NCBI GenBank assembly: GCA_039028155.1
Contig: JBCCIS010000003.1
Location: forward strand, 107,808 to 171,807
Direction of reading: 5' to 3'
Source: Pseudomonadota bacterium
Lineage (GTDB): Bacteria; Pseudomonadota; Alphaproteobacteria; SP197
DNA length: 64,000 bases
Shown: positions 18,519 to 27,561 of the stretch, in pieces
Numbering within the stretch: position 1 is the first letter of the stretch
Layout of the letters: each line of letters begins with the position of its first letter
Position numbers and translations under genes: made by a program
The notes under the pieces: generated by a model
The model's database searches: none
Told to the model about the DNA's origin: nothing
Seen by the model: only the letters and a program-made list of their open reading frames with translations

Positions 18519-19805
18519 ATGGCAACGCTGTGCCGGGACTGTGGCGAGACACAGGCAGAGGACGTTCGGGCCTGCCCGGCCTGTGGTTCGGAACGGGTCG
18601 TCTTGCACCCGGAGCTGCTCCAGCTGCCGATCGCCCATCTGGATTGCGATGCCTTCTATGCGTCGATTGAAAAACGTGACAATCCGTCGCTGATCGACAA
18701 ACCCGTGGTCGTCGGCGGACGCCAGAGGGGTGTCGTGGCGGCAGCCTGCTATAACGCCCGCACCTACGGCATCCGTTCGGCGATGCCGATGTTCAAGGCG
18801 CTTCGCGCCTGCCCCCATGCCGTCGTCATTCGTCCGGACATGAAGAAGTACGCTGCCGTTGGCCGTCAGGTGCGCGAGATGATGGAGGCGCTGACGCCCC
18901 TGGTCGAACCGCTCTCCATCGACGAGGCGTTCATGGACCTGAGCGGCACCACCGCACTCCACCGTGGTGCGCCGGCCAAGACCCTGGCGCGGCTGGTGCG
19001 CCGCATCGAGGATGAGCTCAAGATCACCGTCTCGATCGGGCTCAGCTATAACAAGTACCTGGCCAAGATTGCGTCCGACCTCGACAAACCACGCGGCTTC
19101 GCCGTCATCGGCGTCGCGGAGGCCAGAAGCTTCCTGGCCGACAAGCCGGTCAGCATGTTGTGGGGCGTCGGCAAGGCGATGCAGAAGACGCTGGCGCGCG
19201 ACGGCATCACCCTGATCGGCGAGATCGCGCGGCTCGATGAAGAGGAAATGGTGCGCCGTTACGGCGAAATCGGGCATCGGCTGTCCCAATGCGCGCGGGG
19301 CGAGGATGCGCGCCCGGTCGATCCGCGTGGCGAGGCGAAAAGCGTTTCATCGGAAACCACCTTCGACAGCGACATCGCCGATGTGGCCCGCTTGAAGCCG
19401 ATCCTGTGGCGTCTGACCGAGACGGTATCGCGACGCATGAAACGTTCGGGCATCGCCGGCGGCGGCGTGACGCTGAAGCTGAAGACCTCGGATTTCCGCA
19501 TCATCACCCGCAGCCGCCAGCTCGCCGGGCCGACCCAGCTTGCCGCGCGGTTCTATGAAGCCGCCGAGCCTCTGCTGGAACGCGAGGCCGATGGCCGCCC
19601 GTTCCGCTTGATCGGCATCGGCGCCCACGATCTCGGACCCGCCGACGCCCCGGGCCAGATTGACATGTTCGGTGGCGGCGAGGCCCAGGACGACAAGGTC
19701 GAAGCCGCTCTCGATGCGGTGCGTGAACGGTTCGGCGAGGAAGCCGTCGTCAAGGGCCGCGGCTTCGGCACCAAGCTGGTCCGCCAGGGACCGGCGAAGA
19801 CTTAA
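18519..19805 (+). CDS. dinB: DNA polymerase IV (Y family) with N-terminal zinc ribbon
   Basis: 428 residues. An N-terminal zinc ribbon (C5, C8, C19, C22) precedes the polymerase, a form found in alphaproteobacterial DinB. Palm motifs are AHLDCDAFYASIE (catalytic D42) and LSIDEAFMDL (D135, E136), the finger motif is YNARTYGIRSAMPMFKA, and the thumb and little-finger regions follow. Near the C-terminus GQIDMFGG looks like a beta-clamp-binding peptide. It would perform error-prone translesion synthesis. Nothing resembling a canonical E. coli LexA box was seen upstream, and alphaproteobacterial sites (GAAC-N7-GAAC) are also not evident. Confidence 0.95.
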   Translation: MATLCRDCGETQAEDVRACPACGSERVVLHPELLQLPIAHLDCDAFYASIEKRDNPSLIDKPVVVGGRQRGVVAAACYNARTYGIRSAMPMFKALRACPHAVVIRPDMKKYAAVGRQVREMMEALTPLVEPLSIDEAFMDLSGTTALHRGAPAKTLARLVRRIEDELKITVSIGLSYNKYLAKIASDLDKPRGFAVIGVAEARSFLADKPVSMLWGVGKAMQKTLARDGITLIGEIARLDEEEMVRRYGEIGHRLSQCARGEDARPVDPRGEAKSVSSETTFDSDIADVARLKPILWRLTETVSRRMKRSGIAGGGVTLKLKTSDFRIITRSRQLAGPTQLAARFYEAAEPLLEREADGRPFRLIGIGAHDLGPADAPGQIDMFGGGEAQDDKVEAALDAVRERFGEEAVVKGRGFGTKLVRQGPAKT

Positions 19806-20024
19806 AGCCCACCGCCCTCTCCCTCAAAGGCAGAGGGAGACAAGACCGTGCCTTCACACGCAAACAGGGCGCCCCGGAAAACCGAGGCACCCTGCAAGAT
19901 AACGGGCGGAGTCACGTGGCAGGTGGATCGGCAAGCCGATACCACCTACCACGATCCGCTCTGGCTTGGTTCGGTTGACGCGGGGAAGGATACGAAAACC
20001 GGAACTGTTGCCAAAGGCTTGCGT
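19806..20024. other. Intergenic region with a small hairpin
   Basis: CTCCCTC and GAGGGAG near 19819-19839 form a short stem between the converging dinB and fasciclin genes and may be a weak terminator. There is no T-run. Nothing else was seen in this stretch. Confidence 0.35.
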
Positions 20025-20507
20025 TTACATCGGCGGCAAGATCACCGTGTCGATGACGTGGATGACGCCGTTGTCAGTTTCGATATCGGCGGCGACCACC
20101 TGCGCATCGTTGACGAAGACATTGCCGGACGAGCCGTTGACGTGAATTTTGCTACCCTCGACTGTCTCGACCGACGCCTTCTGACCGGCGACTTCGCTCG
20201 ACATGACCTTACCGGGCACGACGTGATAGGTGAGAATGGCGACCAGCGTATCGCGGTTCTCCGGCTTCAGCAGGTCATCGACCGTGCCGGCGGGAAGCTT
20301 CGCGAACGCCTCATCGGTCGGCGCGAAAACCGTGAACGGGCCAGGACCCTGCAGGGTCTCGACAAGGCCGGCGGCCTGAACCGCGGCAACCAGGGTGTTG
20401 AAATCATCGGCCGCGACGGCGGTTTCGACGATATCGGCGGCGCGCGCCGAAAGGGAGGCAAGAGCGACCGTGGCGGCGACGGCGCCGGCCATCAAAAAGC
20501 GTTTCAT
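20025..20507 (-). CDS. Secreted fasciclin (FAS1) domain protein
   Basis: 160 residues from ATG 20507, preceded by AGAGGAG. A Sec signal ([23 protein letters not shown]) is followed by one FAS1 domain: [37 protein letters not shown], then [12 protein letters not shown] and [13 protein letters not shown], the H1 and H2 boxes. FAS1 domains mediate adhesion or ligand binding at the cell surface. It is monocistronic and convergent with dinB. Confidence 0.93.
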   Translation of the reverse strand: MKRFLMAGAVAATVALASLSARAADIVETAVAADDFNTLVAAVQAAGLVETLQGPGPFTVFAPTDEAFAKLPAGTVDDLLKPENRDTLVAILTYHVVPGKVMSSEVAGQKASVETVEGSKIHVNGSSGNVFVNDAQVVAADIETDNGVIHVIDTVILPPM

Positions 20508-20678
20508 GAGTATTTCTCCTCTGCGTTTAAAGCCCAACGGGACGGTGACCACGCGGCGCCGCGAGTCATGTAAGGAACGTTCTGCCCGGACTTACGCAAG
20601 CCCCACCCCGGTGGATCAGGAGGAGGAGAAAAAAGTTACCGAACCGTCAACGGTCGACCGTCGCCGACCTCAGAACCG

Positions 20679-21914
20679 TCAGCTTTCGCCTGGATGATCG
20701 ATAATGACCGTTTCACTGGTCAGGGTTTGGTGCACCGGACAGCGCTCGGCGATTTCCATCAGGCGCTGCCGTTGCTCGGCATCCAACTCGCCTTCCAGCG
20801 TGACCGTGCGTTCGATGCGGTCGACCCGGCCCTCGGCCGTTTCGCACTCGGCGCAATCCTCAGCATGGATCTTCTTATGCGAGAGGGTGATGGATGTGCG
20901 TTTCAAAGGCCACTTCTTGCGGTTGGCGTACATCCTGAGTGTCATCGACGTACAGGCGCCAAGTGCGGCGAGCAGCAGGTCATACGGTCCCGGCCCGCCG
21001 TCCAGCCCGCCAACATCCATTGGTTCGTCGGCGATGAAACGGTGGCGGCCGGCCTCCACGGTCTGGCCGAATGGCCCCATACCTGACTCGGAGACCCGGA
21101 CCGTTCCCGCCGGCAGATCGCCCGCCGTTGCAGCGTCCCGGGCAGCCTGCGGCGCCGGCAGGTAACGCTCGGCCCAGGCGGCCAGGACGCCCGCGACATA
21201 CGTGCTGTCGGCTTTGTCGGTCAGCAGATGATCGGCATCATCCAGCGAAACGAAGCTCTTTGGATGTTTCGCGGCGTTGTAGATCTGCCCCGCGTTCTCG
21301 ACGCCGACGGTCTGGTCGAGCGGTGAATGGAAGACAATCAGCGCCTTCTTCAGCTTGGCAACATCGTCCAGCAGCTTCTGGTTCTTCAGATCCTCCAGAA
21401 ACTGATTGCGGATGGTGAAGGTTCGCCCGCCCAAATCGACAACGGCCTCGCCGTCCTTGGCAATATTGTCAACTGAGTCCGCGAAGAGATGGGCGACATG
21501 GGAGGGATCGGCCGGCGCTCCAATGGTGGCGACCGCGACAGCTTCCGGTATGTGCCGCGCGGCCGCCAAAACGGCGGCGCCACCCAGGCTGTGGCCAATC
21601 AAAAGCGCCGGCGGTTTCTCGTGCTGCCTCAGCCAGTCGGCCGCCGCCAGGATGTCATCGACATTCGACGAGAAGTTCGTGTTGGCGAAATCGCCTTCGC
21701 TGCCGCCGAGCCCTGTGAAGTCGAAGCGCAGAACGCCGAAACCCAATTCGCTCAACGCACGCGACACCCTGGCCGGCGCCAAGCTGTCCTTTGAGCACGA
21801 GAAGCAATGGGCAAACAGGGCGACCGCATGCAATTCACCCTCCGGCAGGTCGACCCGCGCGGCAAGCTTGCCGCCCATGGACCCCGGAAACTCAATCTTC
21901 TTTGATCGCGCCAA
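20679..21914 (-). CDS. Alpha/beta hydrolase - OsmC fusion protein
   Basis: 411 residues from TTG 21914, which has GGGGAGG five bases upstream. An ATG at 21962 would overlap the preceding gene by 20 bp and has no comparable site. The N-terminal half is an alpha/beta hydrolase with GHSLGG (nucleophile S109), SPLDQTVG and DDADHLLT for the acid and His. The C-terminal half is an OsmC/Ohr domain with ALGACTSMTLRMYANRKKWP and CPVHQTL, whose Cys residues reduce organic hydroperoxides in that family. This two-domain arrangement occurs in other proteobacteria. It follows the DenD-like gene closely. Confidence 0.92.
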   Translation of the reverse strand: MARSKKIEFPGSMGGKLAARVDLPEGELHAVALFAHCFSCSKDSLAPARVSRALSELGFGVLRFDFTGLGGSEGDFANTNFSSNVDDILAAADWLRQHEKPPALLIGHSLGGAAVLAAARHIPEAVAVATIGAPADPSHVAHLFADSVDNIAKDGEAVVDLGGRTFTIRNQFLEDLKNQKLLDDVAKLKKALIVFHSPLDQTVGVENAGQIYNAAKHPKSFVSLDDADHLLTDKADSTYVAGVLAAWAERYLPAPQAARDAATAGDLPAGTVRVSESGMGPFGQTVEAGRHRFIADEPMDVGGLDGGPGPYDLLLAALGACTSMTLRMYANRKKWPLKRTSITLSHKKIHAEDCAECETAEGRVDRIERTVTLEGELDAEQRQRLMEIAERCPVHQTLTSETVIIDHPGES

Positions 21915-21942
21915 CCTCGCCTCCCCTTTGCCCGCTTGCGCC

Positions 21943-22905
21943 TTAAGCGTTTGGACTGTCATCCGCCAGGTAGGCGTCGATGACGTCATCGATGGTTGCG
22001 TCTCCCTTGAATCCCAGATCGGCGGCGCGGTGCGCCGCAATGGCGCGCGGCCAGCCGTCAACAATGGATTGGATCGCCGGGTCATGCTCGAAGGAGATTC
22101 TATTGGCCGCGGCGTCGCCGCCGGCCCGACGGACCGCCTCGATCATCTCGGTCATCGTGACGGTGATCCCCGGAAGCAGGATTGATCGGTCATGCCCCAG
22201 CGTCTCACCCGCCAGCCCGGCCACCCAAACGAACGCGTCGACCGCGCGGCGCGGCGACAGGATCACCATGCTGCTTTCCGGCGTAACCGGACAGGCGAAC
22301 TCAACGCCGTTCAGGGGCTCGCGCGCGATGCCGCTGGCGAAGCCAGAAGCTGCCTTGTTCGGTTTGCCCGGGCGCACGGCAATCGTCGGCAGGCGCACCG
22401 AACGGCCATCGACCAGGCCGCGCCGCGTGAAGTCGATGACCAACAGTTCGCACGCAACCTTCTGCGCGCCATAGGACGTGGCGGGTGTCAACGGTGTCGC
22501 ATCGTCGATCGTCGTCGGCAGGTCGCCGCCATAGGCAGCGACGGAGCTGGAGAAGACGAGAAGCGGCTTGCGTCCGCCAGCGCGGCACGCCTGCAGCACG
22601 TTGCGCGTGCCGTCCAGGTTGACGCTTAGGCCAAGATCCAGGTTCTGTTCCGCCTCGCCGCTGACGATTGCGCCCAGGTGAAACACCGCGTCCGCATCGC
22701 CAATCATGCCCGCTACCTGATCGGGATCGGTCAGGTCGCCGATGACGGTCAAGACGCGTTGATCGTCAAACGGCGGGGCACCGGCGACGCGATCAAACAG
22801 GACGATTTGATCGATCGTCCGCCCGTTCAGCGCACCGGCGGCCAAGAGTCGTTCGGCAAGTTTGCGGCCAAGAAAGCCTAGCCCGCCGGTGATGACGACT
22901 TTCAA
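21943..22905 (-). CDS. denD: NAD-dependent epimerase/dehydratase, D-erythronate dehydrogenase (DenD)-like
   Basis: 320 residues from TTG 22905, whose TTGA overlaps the stop codon of the upstream gene (translational coupling). The frame extends upstream, but that part is shadow. The Rossmann motif GGLGFLG (7-13) and the SDR catalytic Y145/K149 in SYGAQKVACE are present. The segment RSVRLPTIAVRPGKPNKAASGF and the following region are characteristic of the DenD group, which oxidises D-erythronate to 2-oxo-tetronate. The partner genes (otnK/otnC type) are not here, so the substrate is provisional. The protein is cytosolic. Confidence 0.8.
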   Translation of the reverse strand: MKVVITGGLGFLGRKLAERLLAAGALNGRTIDQIVLFDRVAGAPPFDDQRVLTVIGDLTDPDQVAGMIGDADAVFHLGAIVSGEAEQNLDLGLSVNLDGTRNVLQACRAGGRKPLLVFSSSVAAYGGDLPTTIDDATPLTPATSYGAQKVACELLVIDFTRRGLVDGRSVRLPTIAVRPGKPNKAASGFASGIAREPLNGVEFACPVTPESSMVILSPRRAVDAFVWVAGLAGETLGHDRSILLPGITVTMTEMIEAVRRAGGDAAANRISFEHDPAIQSIVDGWPRAIAAHRAADLGFKGDATIDDVIDAYLADDSPNA

Positions 22906-23822
22906 GGCGCTAGTTCGCTGCGAGCCGCTGCCAGGGCGCGAACGTGGTCGGGACCAAGCCCACAGCATCCACCGACCAGGCGCGCACCCCATGCGACCCA
23001 GTTCTTGGCTTCTTGCACAAGGTCGGCGGGCTCGATGATATCGACGAATTGCCAGTTCGGCATCGTGAAGTAGCCGGACTCCGGGTAGACGCCCAGCGGC
23101 CCTGACCAGCGCGCCTTGACCATGGCAAGCGCGTCCTCGGTGACGCGGATATCGCTGTGCATGATGTTGACCACGTCGGGGCTCATCGGCAGCAAGGCGT
23201 CGAGAACATCGGCGAAGCGAATATCGGGATAGTCGAAACTGACCATATCGTCGCTGCCCTCCGCGCGGCCGCACGACACCCCTAGCCAGACCGGCAGGCG
23301 ACCCCGTTTCGCAGCCGCCATCGCCAGCGGCGCGCGATCCAGATCCTCCATCATCTCCAGCGCGATCGCGTCACAGCCTTCTTCCTCGAACACCCGCACC
23401 ATATGGTCGAAACCCTGCGCCGCCTCGTCGGGCCTCGGCGGTGCGATCGGGCTGTCGATATCGCCGCCTGCGCCCATGGTCGAGATCGAGCCGATGATCG
23501 CGATGTCGGGACGGCCGGCCTCGTCACGCGCCTGGTGCGCCAGCCGCACAGCCCGGCGCAGACTGTCATCGGCCTTATCCGCGTGACGTGTCTTGGCCAG
23601 CATGAAGGGCGACATGCCGAAGGTGTTGGTGATGATCGCCTCGGCACCGGCCTCGATATAGTCGCGGTGGGCGGCAACGACAGCGTCGGGGTAGTCGATA
23701 ACGGCCGCACCGCTCCAGGCGAGCGCATCCATCGGCACGCCACGGTGTTCCAACTCGGTGCCCATGGCGCCGTCAATGATGACGAGTTCGCCATCGCGCA
23801 GTTTTTCTTCGATCGTTGCCAA
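22902..23822 (-). CDS. Homocysteine S-methyltransferase family protein
   Basis: 306 residues from TTG 23822, six bases after AGGAGG; a GTG at 23825 is too close to that site. The features are those of the betaine-homocysteine/methionine synthase zinc-thiol domain: VIIDGAMGTELEHRG at the start, ITNTFGMSPFML, and a zinc site built from SCGR and GGCCGLGP near the end. It would move a methyl group from a donor (betaine, S-methylmethionine or similar) to homocysteine or another thiol. The coupling to a DenD-like gene is unusual and unexplained. Given the methylated osmolyte genes in the window, a betaine-like donor is a reasonable guess. Confidence 0.85.
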   Translation of the reverse strand: MATIEEKLRDGELVIIDGAMGTELEHRGVPMDALAWSGAAVIDYPDAVVAAHRDYIEAGAEAIITNTFGMSPFMLAKTRHADKADDSLRRAVRLAHQARDEAGRPDIAIIGSISTMGAGGDIDSPIAPPRPDEAAQGFDHMVRVFEEEGCDAIALEMMEDLDRAPLAMAAAKRGRLPVWLGVSCGRAEGSDDMVSFDYPDIRFADVLDALLPMSPDVVNIMHSDIRVTEDALAMVKARWSGPLGVYPESGYFTMPNWQFVDIIEPADLVQEAKNWVAWGARLVGGCCGLGPDHVRALAAARSELAP

Positions 23823-23968
23823 CACCCGCCTCCTCTGAACTGCCTAGAGAACGGTTATAGCAAGCAACATCACCGCGGGCGAAGGCCCACGACATCGATG
23901 CTGGCAACGGCTGGATGCTTGTTAACGCGCCCGACGGTCAGGCTTTTGTTCACATTCGTTAGTTGACG

Positions 23969-24160
23969 CTACGAGACGGCGGCTTGGCCGCCATCGCTGT
24001 CCGGGCAGGCGCTGGCCGACGCACGGCGCTTCCGCTTTGCCGAATCGGCCGATTCGCCGGGCGAGCAATCGCGCGAAGATGCTTTTGGCGCCGCGCTATG
24101 CACGGTTGCGAAACCGGAGGAACCGGCAACGGCCACCGTACCGGGTTTCTTCTTTTCCAT
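23969..24160 (-). CDS. Small hypothetical protein
   Basis: 63 residues from ATG 24160 with GGGAG upstream; an ATG two codons earlier overlaps that site. The protein starts MEKKKPGTVAVAGSSGF and ends with a Lys/Arg run (DSAKRKRRASASACPDS) and many Ser/Ala. It has no recognised domain. It is divergent from hemA and fills most of an otherwise empty 500-base gap. One Cys-Pro pair (ACPD) recalls heme regulatory motifs, but a single occurrence is not evidence. It could be chance. Confidence 0.4.
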   Translation of the reverse strand: MEKKKPGTVAVAGSSGFATVHSAAPKASSRDCSPGESADSAKRKRRASASACPDSDGGQAAVS

Positions 24161-24324
24161 GAGCATCTCCCTTTTGTTTGAGCCACTTGGCGGGCTTATA
24201 GCCACCAGCCGTGACGCCGTGATGACATGCAGGGATCGCGACCCACACATGTCGAACCGGTGTCTTGACCGGGATAGATTGAACAACTTATGGAGGAACT
24301 GCGCCTCTGGAGGCTCTGTATAGC

Positions 24325-25545
24325 ATGACAAGCAGCCATGACGAACGGTTACGTGACAGCCTCGACAATCTGAAGGCCGAAGGACGTTATCGCATCTTTG
24401 CCGATTTGGAGCGCATTGCCGGGCGTTTCCCGCGCGCGAACTACCGTAATGAAAAAGGTGAGGTTCGCGAGGTAACCGTCTGGTGTTCCAACGATTACCT
24501 GGGCATGGGACAACACGAAAAAGTTGTATCGGCGATGCACAGTGCGCTGGACACCTGTGGCGCCGGGGCCGGCGGCACACGCAATATATCCGGCACCACG
24601 CACAATCACGTTTTGCTGGAAATGGAGCTCGCCGAGCTGCACGGCAAGGAATCGGCGCTTCTGTTCACCTCCGGCTACGTCGCCAACCAGACCACGCTGG
24701 CGACACTGGGCCGCCACCTGAAGGACTGCGTTATTCTGTCGGACGCGGACAACCACGCGTCGATGATTGACGGCATACGCGCCAGCGGCGCCGAAAAGCA
24801 CATCTTCCGCCACAGCGACCCCGAAGACCTCGATCGCCTGCTGAGCCAGGTGCCTGCCGGACGCTCCAAGCTGGTCGCCTTTGAAAGCGTCTATTCCATG
24901 GACGGCGACATCGCGCCGATCGCCGCCTTGTGCTTTGTCGCCGAACGCCACGGCGCCATGACATTTCTGGACGAGGTTCACGCCGTCGGCCTCTATGGCC
25001 CGCACGGCGCCGGTATTGCCGAGCGTGACGGCGTTGCTGACCGGCTCGACATCATTCAGGGCACGCTGGGCAAGGCCTTCGGCTGCATGGGCGGCTACAT
25101 CACCGGCTCGGCGACGCTCTGTGATTTTGTCAGGAGCCACGGGTCCGGTTTCATCTTCACCACGTCGCTACCGCCGATGCTGCTGGCTGGCGCCTTGGCC
25201 AGCGTGCGCCACTTGAGAGAATCCAGCGCCGAACGCGAACGCCATCAGGAGCGTGCCCAGCGGCTGAAGGATCTTCTGAGCACCGCCGGTCTGCCGGTGG
25301 CCATGACCCCCAGCCACATCGTCCCGGTCATGGTCGGCGATCCAACCGCCTGCAAGCAGGCGAGCGACCTTTTGCTCCGCGACCACGCGATCTACGTACA
25401 GCCGATCAACTATCCGACCGTGCCGCGCGGGAGCGAGCGCCTGCGCATAACGCCAACGCCGTTGCACAGCGATGGCGATATGGACCATCTGGTCCGGGCC
25501 CTCGATGACGTCTGGTCGCAACTGGGTTTGAAGGACGCAGCCTGA
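24325..25545 (+). CDS. hemA: 5-aminolevulinate synthase
   Basis: 406 residues, the normal length for the alphaproteobacterial C4 pathway enzyme. It condenses glycine with succinyl-CoA to 5-aminolevulinate, the first step of tetrapyrrole synthesis, using PLP. Visible blocks are VWCSNDYLGMGQHEKV, GAGAGGTRNISGTTHNH, FLDEVHAVGLYG and the PLP lysine K250 in QGTLGKAFGCMGGYI. GGAGG occurs twice within 35 bases upstream of the ATG, the nearer one 11 bases away. No clear FnrL (TTGA-N6-TCAA) or Fur-type site was seen upstream. It is convergent with the hemerythrin gene. Confidence 0.97.
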   Translation: MTSSHDERLRDSLDNLKAEGRYRIFADLERIAGRFPRANYRNEKGEVREVTVWCSNDYLGMGQHEKVVSAMHSALDTCGAGAGGTRNISGTTHNHVLLEMELAELHGKESALLFTSGYVANQTTLATLGRHLKDCVILSDADNHASMIDGIRASGAEKHIFRHSDPEDLDRLLSQVPAGRSKLVAFESVYSMDGDIAPIAALCFVAERHGAMTFLDEVHAVGLYGPHGAGIAERDGVADRLDIIQGTLGKAFGCMGGYITGSATLCDFVRSHGSGFIFTTSLPPMLLAGALASVRHLRESSAERERHQERAQRLKDLLSTAGLPVAMTPSHIVPVMVGDPTACKQASDLLLRDHAIYVQPINYPTVPRGSERLRITPTPLHSDGDMDHLVRALDDVWSQLGLKDAA

Positions 25546-25564
25546 CGAGCGGACCTAGCCGCGG

Positions 25565-25975
25565 TCAGTCGTCGCCGTCCCGCGCGATGTTCAAGAAATC
25601 CTGCAACGGTCGGTCAACCTCGATGATGTGCTGCATCGACTTCTCCAGGTACTCGGCCAGTTCGTCACTCAATTGATGCAGGTTCTCCAGGCTGATCAGC
25701 CGGTAGATGCTGTGCAGCGTGTCGATCAGACTGGTGTGGCTGGTTTGGTGGTGATCAGCATGCGGATAGCGATAGCGCTCCATCAACGCGACCTCGTGAT
25801 CGAAGTGGGCCTGCTGATGCACCTGAAGCTGCACGATCAGTTTCGTCGCGCCGGCCACGTCATTGGCGCCAATGGCTTGCTTGATCTCGTCGACCGTGCG
25901 GATCAGCTGGTCATGCTCGGCCCGCATCTGATCGAGCGCGCCGTCGATCGAAGCGGTGCCGCTTTCATCGCTCAC
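25565..25975 (-). CDS. Bacteriohemerythrin-like protein
   Basis: 136 residues from GTG 25975; the frame extends to 26071 without a ribosome site, and the exact start is uncertain. The four-helix hemerythrin ligand pattern is present: H21, the HFDHE segment (57-61), YPHADHHQTSH (71-80) and HIIEVD (116-121). Such proteins bind O2, NO or iron at a di-iron site. It is convergent with hemA. A role in O2 or iron handling fits the iron genes elsewhere in the window but is inferred. Confidence 0.85.
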   Translation of the reverse strand: MSDESGTASIDGALDQMRAEHDQLIRTVDEIKQAIGANDVAGATKLIVQLQVHQQAHFDHEVALMERYRYPHADHHQTSHTSLIDTLHSIYRLISLENLHQLSDELAEYLEKSMQHIIEVDRPLQDFLNIARDGDD

Positions 25976-26217
25976 GCCAAACTCGCGGCCGGTTGGGACT
26001 GACTCGCGCTCTGGTGCCACAGGTCGGGCATTCTCGACACTCCCCGGTCTGATGACGCACCGGTCGCGCAACCCCGGACGCCTTTGCTACAGGCACCGAC
26101 CCTGTCCCTGCCGGCAAACCGGCGCATTGACGCATGTCAAAATAGACTGGCCAATGATGGCGGCGGGCGCCTGATCGTGGGACACTCGCGCGCGAGAGCC
26201 AGGGGAGGCAGCCACCC

Positions 26218-26511
26218 GTGTGGGTGATCGAAACCTTGTTCACGAGCGCCGCGGGATCGCTTGCCGACCCCGTCTACTTTGTCGTCTACCTGATTGCCGG
26301 CATCGTTATCCGCAACATCTGGTGGGCGCTCGCCGCGGGCCTGGCCTGGCCGGTCATCATCGAGGCCGGCGCATGGATCATCTATCCCGGCGAAAGCCTG
26401 CCCTGGGCGCATATCGGCCCCTTCATCGCCGGTCCCATCGCAACGGCGGTCGTGTGGTGGATCAGGAATCAGTTCCGCCGGAAACCGGACGTCTCCACGA
26501 AAACCGACTAG
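26218..26511 (+). CDS. Small integral membrane protein, unknown
   Basis: 97 residues from GTG 26218, preceded by GGGGAGG. It has three hydrophobic segments (ADPVYFVVYLIAGIVIRN, WWALAAGLAWPVIIEAGAWI and HIGPFIAGPIATAVVWWI) and a basic tail. I do not recognise the family. A perfect stem with T-tail 50 bp downstream ends its transcript. It is divergent from the hemerythrin gene. Confidence 0.7.
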   Translation: MWVIETLFTSAAGSLADPVYFVVYLIAGIVIRNIWWALAAGLAWPVIIEAGAWIIYPGESLPWAHIGPFIAGPIATAVVWWIRNQFRRKPDVSTKTD

Positions 26512-26561
26512 GTGTTTCCGAGCTAGCTGGCAACACCGGCCCAGGCCCCCGCCTCCGGGGC

Positions 26562-26581
26562 AAAACGCCGAGAGGCGTTTT
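26562..26581. terminator. Bidirectional intrinsic terminator
   Basis: AAAACGCC (26562-26569), loop GAGA, and GGCGTTTT (26574-26581) form a perfect 8-bp stem with A/T tails on both strands. It lies between the converging membrane protein gene and dppA. Confidence 0.75.
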
Positions 26582-26663
26582 CGCCGAGGCCACCCATGGC
26601 AGCATCCTCGGGATGGCCGGGCTGGGCGTGGGCCGGTGCCGAATCAGCGCGAGCGAGGACCGA

Positions 26664-27482
26664 CTAAGCGTCGGCGTCGTACATGGTGACGAACTCCAGG
26701 AACTTGGATGCTTCCAGCATGTCGTCGGCGACAAAGCGCACCGTATAGGCAGCCGGTCGCTCGACATTCGGCAGATAGTCCAGCAGTTCGGGCTGCATGC
26801 GGTTCTTGAAGTCGATCTCCATGGTGACCGGCGCCGTCACGCCGCGCGGCTTGAAGTCGCGGAGCCGTTCCAGGGCGGCCGCCGCTTTGTGGCCGACGAG
26901 ATCGCGGGCCTCTTCCGGACGCATGGTCCGTGCCGACAGCGTGCCATGCGCCCACTTCACCTCCGCCGTCTCGATGTCGCCGAACACGGCGCGCGCATGG
27001 GCGCAATAGACGTCATCGCCGGTCGCCAGAACGACAGGCACATCAAAGTGCCCGGCGATGGCCGCGCTCAGCACCGTCTCCGACGCGACCTCGCCATTCA
27101 ACCTGATCTCGCGGATGCCGCCTGTCATGGTGTGGGCGAGAACGCCGCCCATATCGGTCGAGCCGGCGTGATAGCCGATCAGCATGGCGGCCGCGAACGG
27201 ACCAGTCTCCAGGCCCTGCATCATGGCCAGCGGCCGGGGCCACGAACGGATGACCTGGGTACCCTTGGGCAGCCGTTCCAGCAGCAGGTTTTCGCCGCTG
27301 CCATGGGAATCGCTGACAACGATCTCCTCCACGCCGGCGACTTCGGCCGCTTCACACGCCGCGACGACCTCGCCGGTCATCCATTCGCGCGCGCGCTCGT
27401 ACTCGAACCCTTCGGGCGACGTGTGGCTGCGCGTGACGACACCGGCGATGCCTTCGATGTCGGCGGAAATGTATAGACGCAT
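26664..27482 (-). CDS. dppA: D-aminopeptidase, M55 family (DppA-like)
   Basis: 272 residues. All metal ligands of the zinc-dependent M55 fold are visible: D8 and E10 in ISADIEGIAG, H60 in SDSHGSGEN and H105 in LIGYHAGSTD, plus the conserved E in LNGEVASE. DppA hydrolyses D-Ala dipeptides and related D-amino peptides, probably recycling cell-wall material. In Bacillus it is in a dipeptide permease operon, but no transporter is adjacent here. The start is an ATG. Confidence 0.93.
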   Translation of the reverse strand: MRLYISADIEGIAGVVTRSHTSPEGFEYERAREWMTGEVVAACEAAEVAGVEEIVVSDSHGSGENLLLERLPKGTQVIRSWPRPLAMMQGLETGPFAAAMLIGYHAGSTDMGGVLAHTMTGGIREIRLNGEVASETVLSAAIAGHFDVPVVLATGDDVYCAHARAVFGDIETAEVKWAHGTLSARTMRPEEARDLVGHKAAAALERLRDFKPRGVTAPVTMEIDFKNRMQPELLDYLPNVERPAAYTVRFVADDMLEASKFLEFVTMYDADA

Positions 27483-27531
27483 GGCGGTTCTCCCCTGGTG
27501 CAGATCATAGCGTGCGGGGAAGAAACCGTAT

Positions 27532-27561
27532 CGTTCAATTCACCTCGAGCCCGCCGCTCTA
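27532..27561 (-). repeat. Possible shortened copy of the palindromic repeat
   Basis: Reading leftward from the metZ stop, TAGAGCGG is followed after ten bases by GTGAATT, the two conserved ends of the repeat family without the variable inner stem. As in copies A and D, the TAG is the gene's stop codon. It is short enough that chance is possible. Confidence 0.35.

Noticed and set aside
26220..27476. A 418-codon plus-strand frame across the small membrane protein and dppA
   Set aside because: It runs through a bidirectional terminator and has shadow composition; dppA on the other strand has all its metal ligands.
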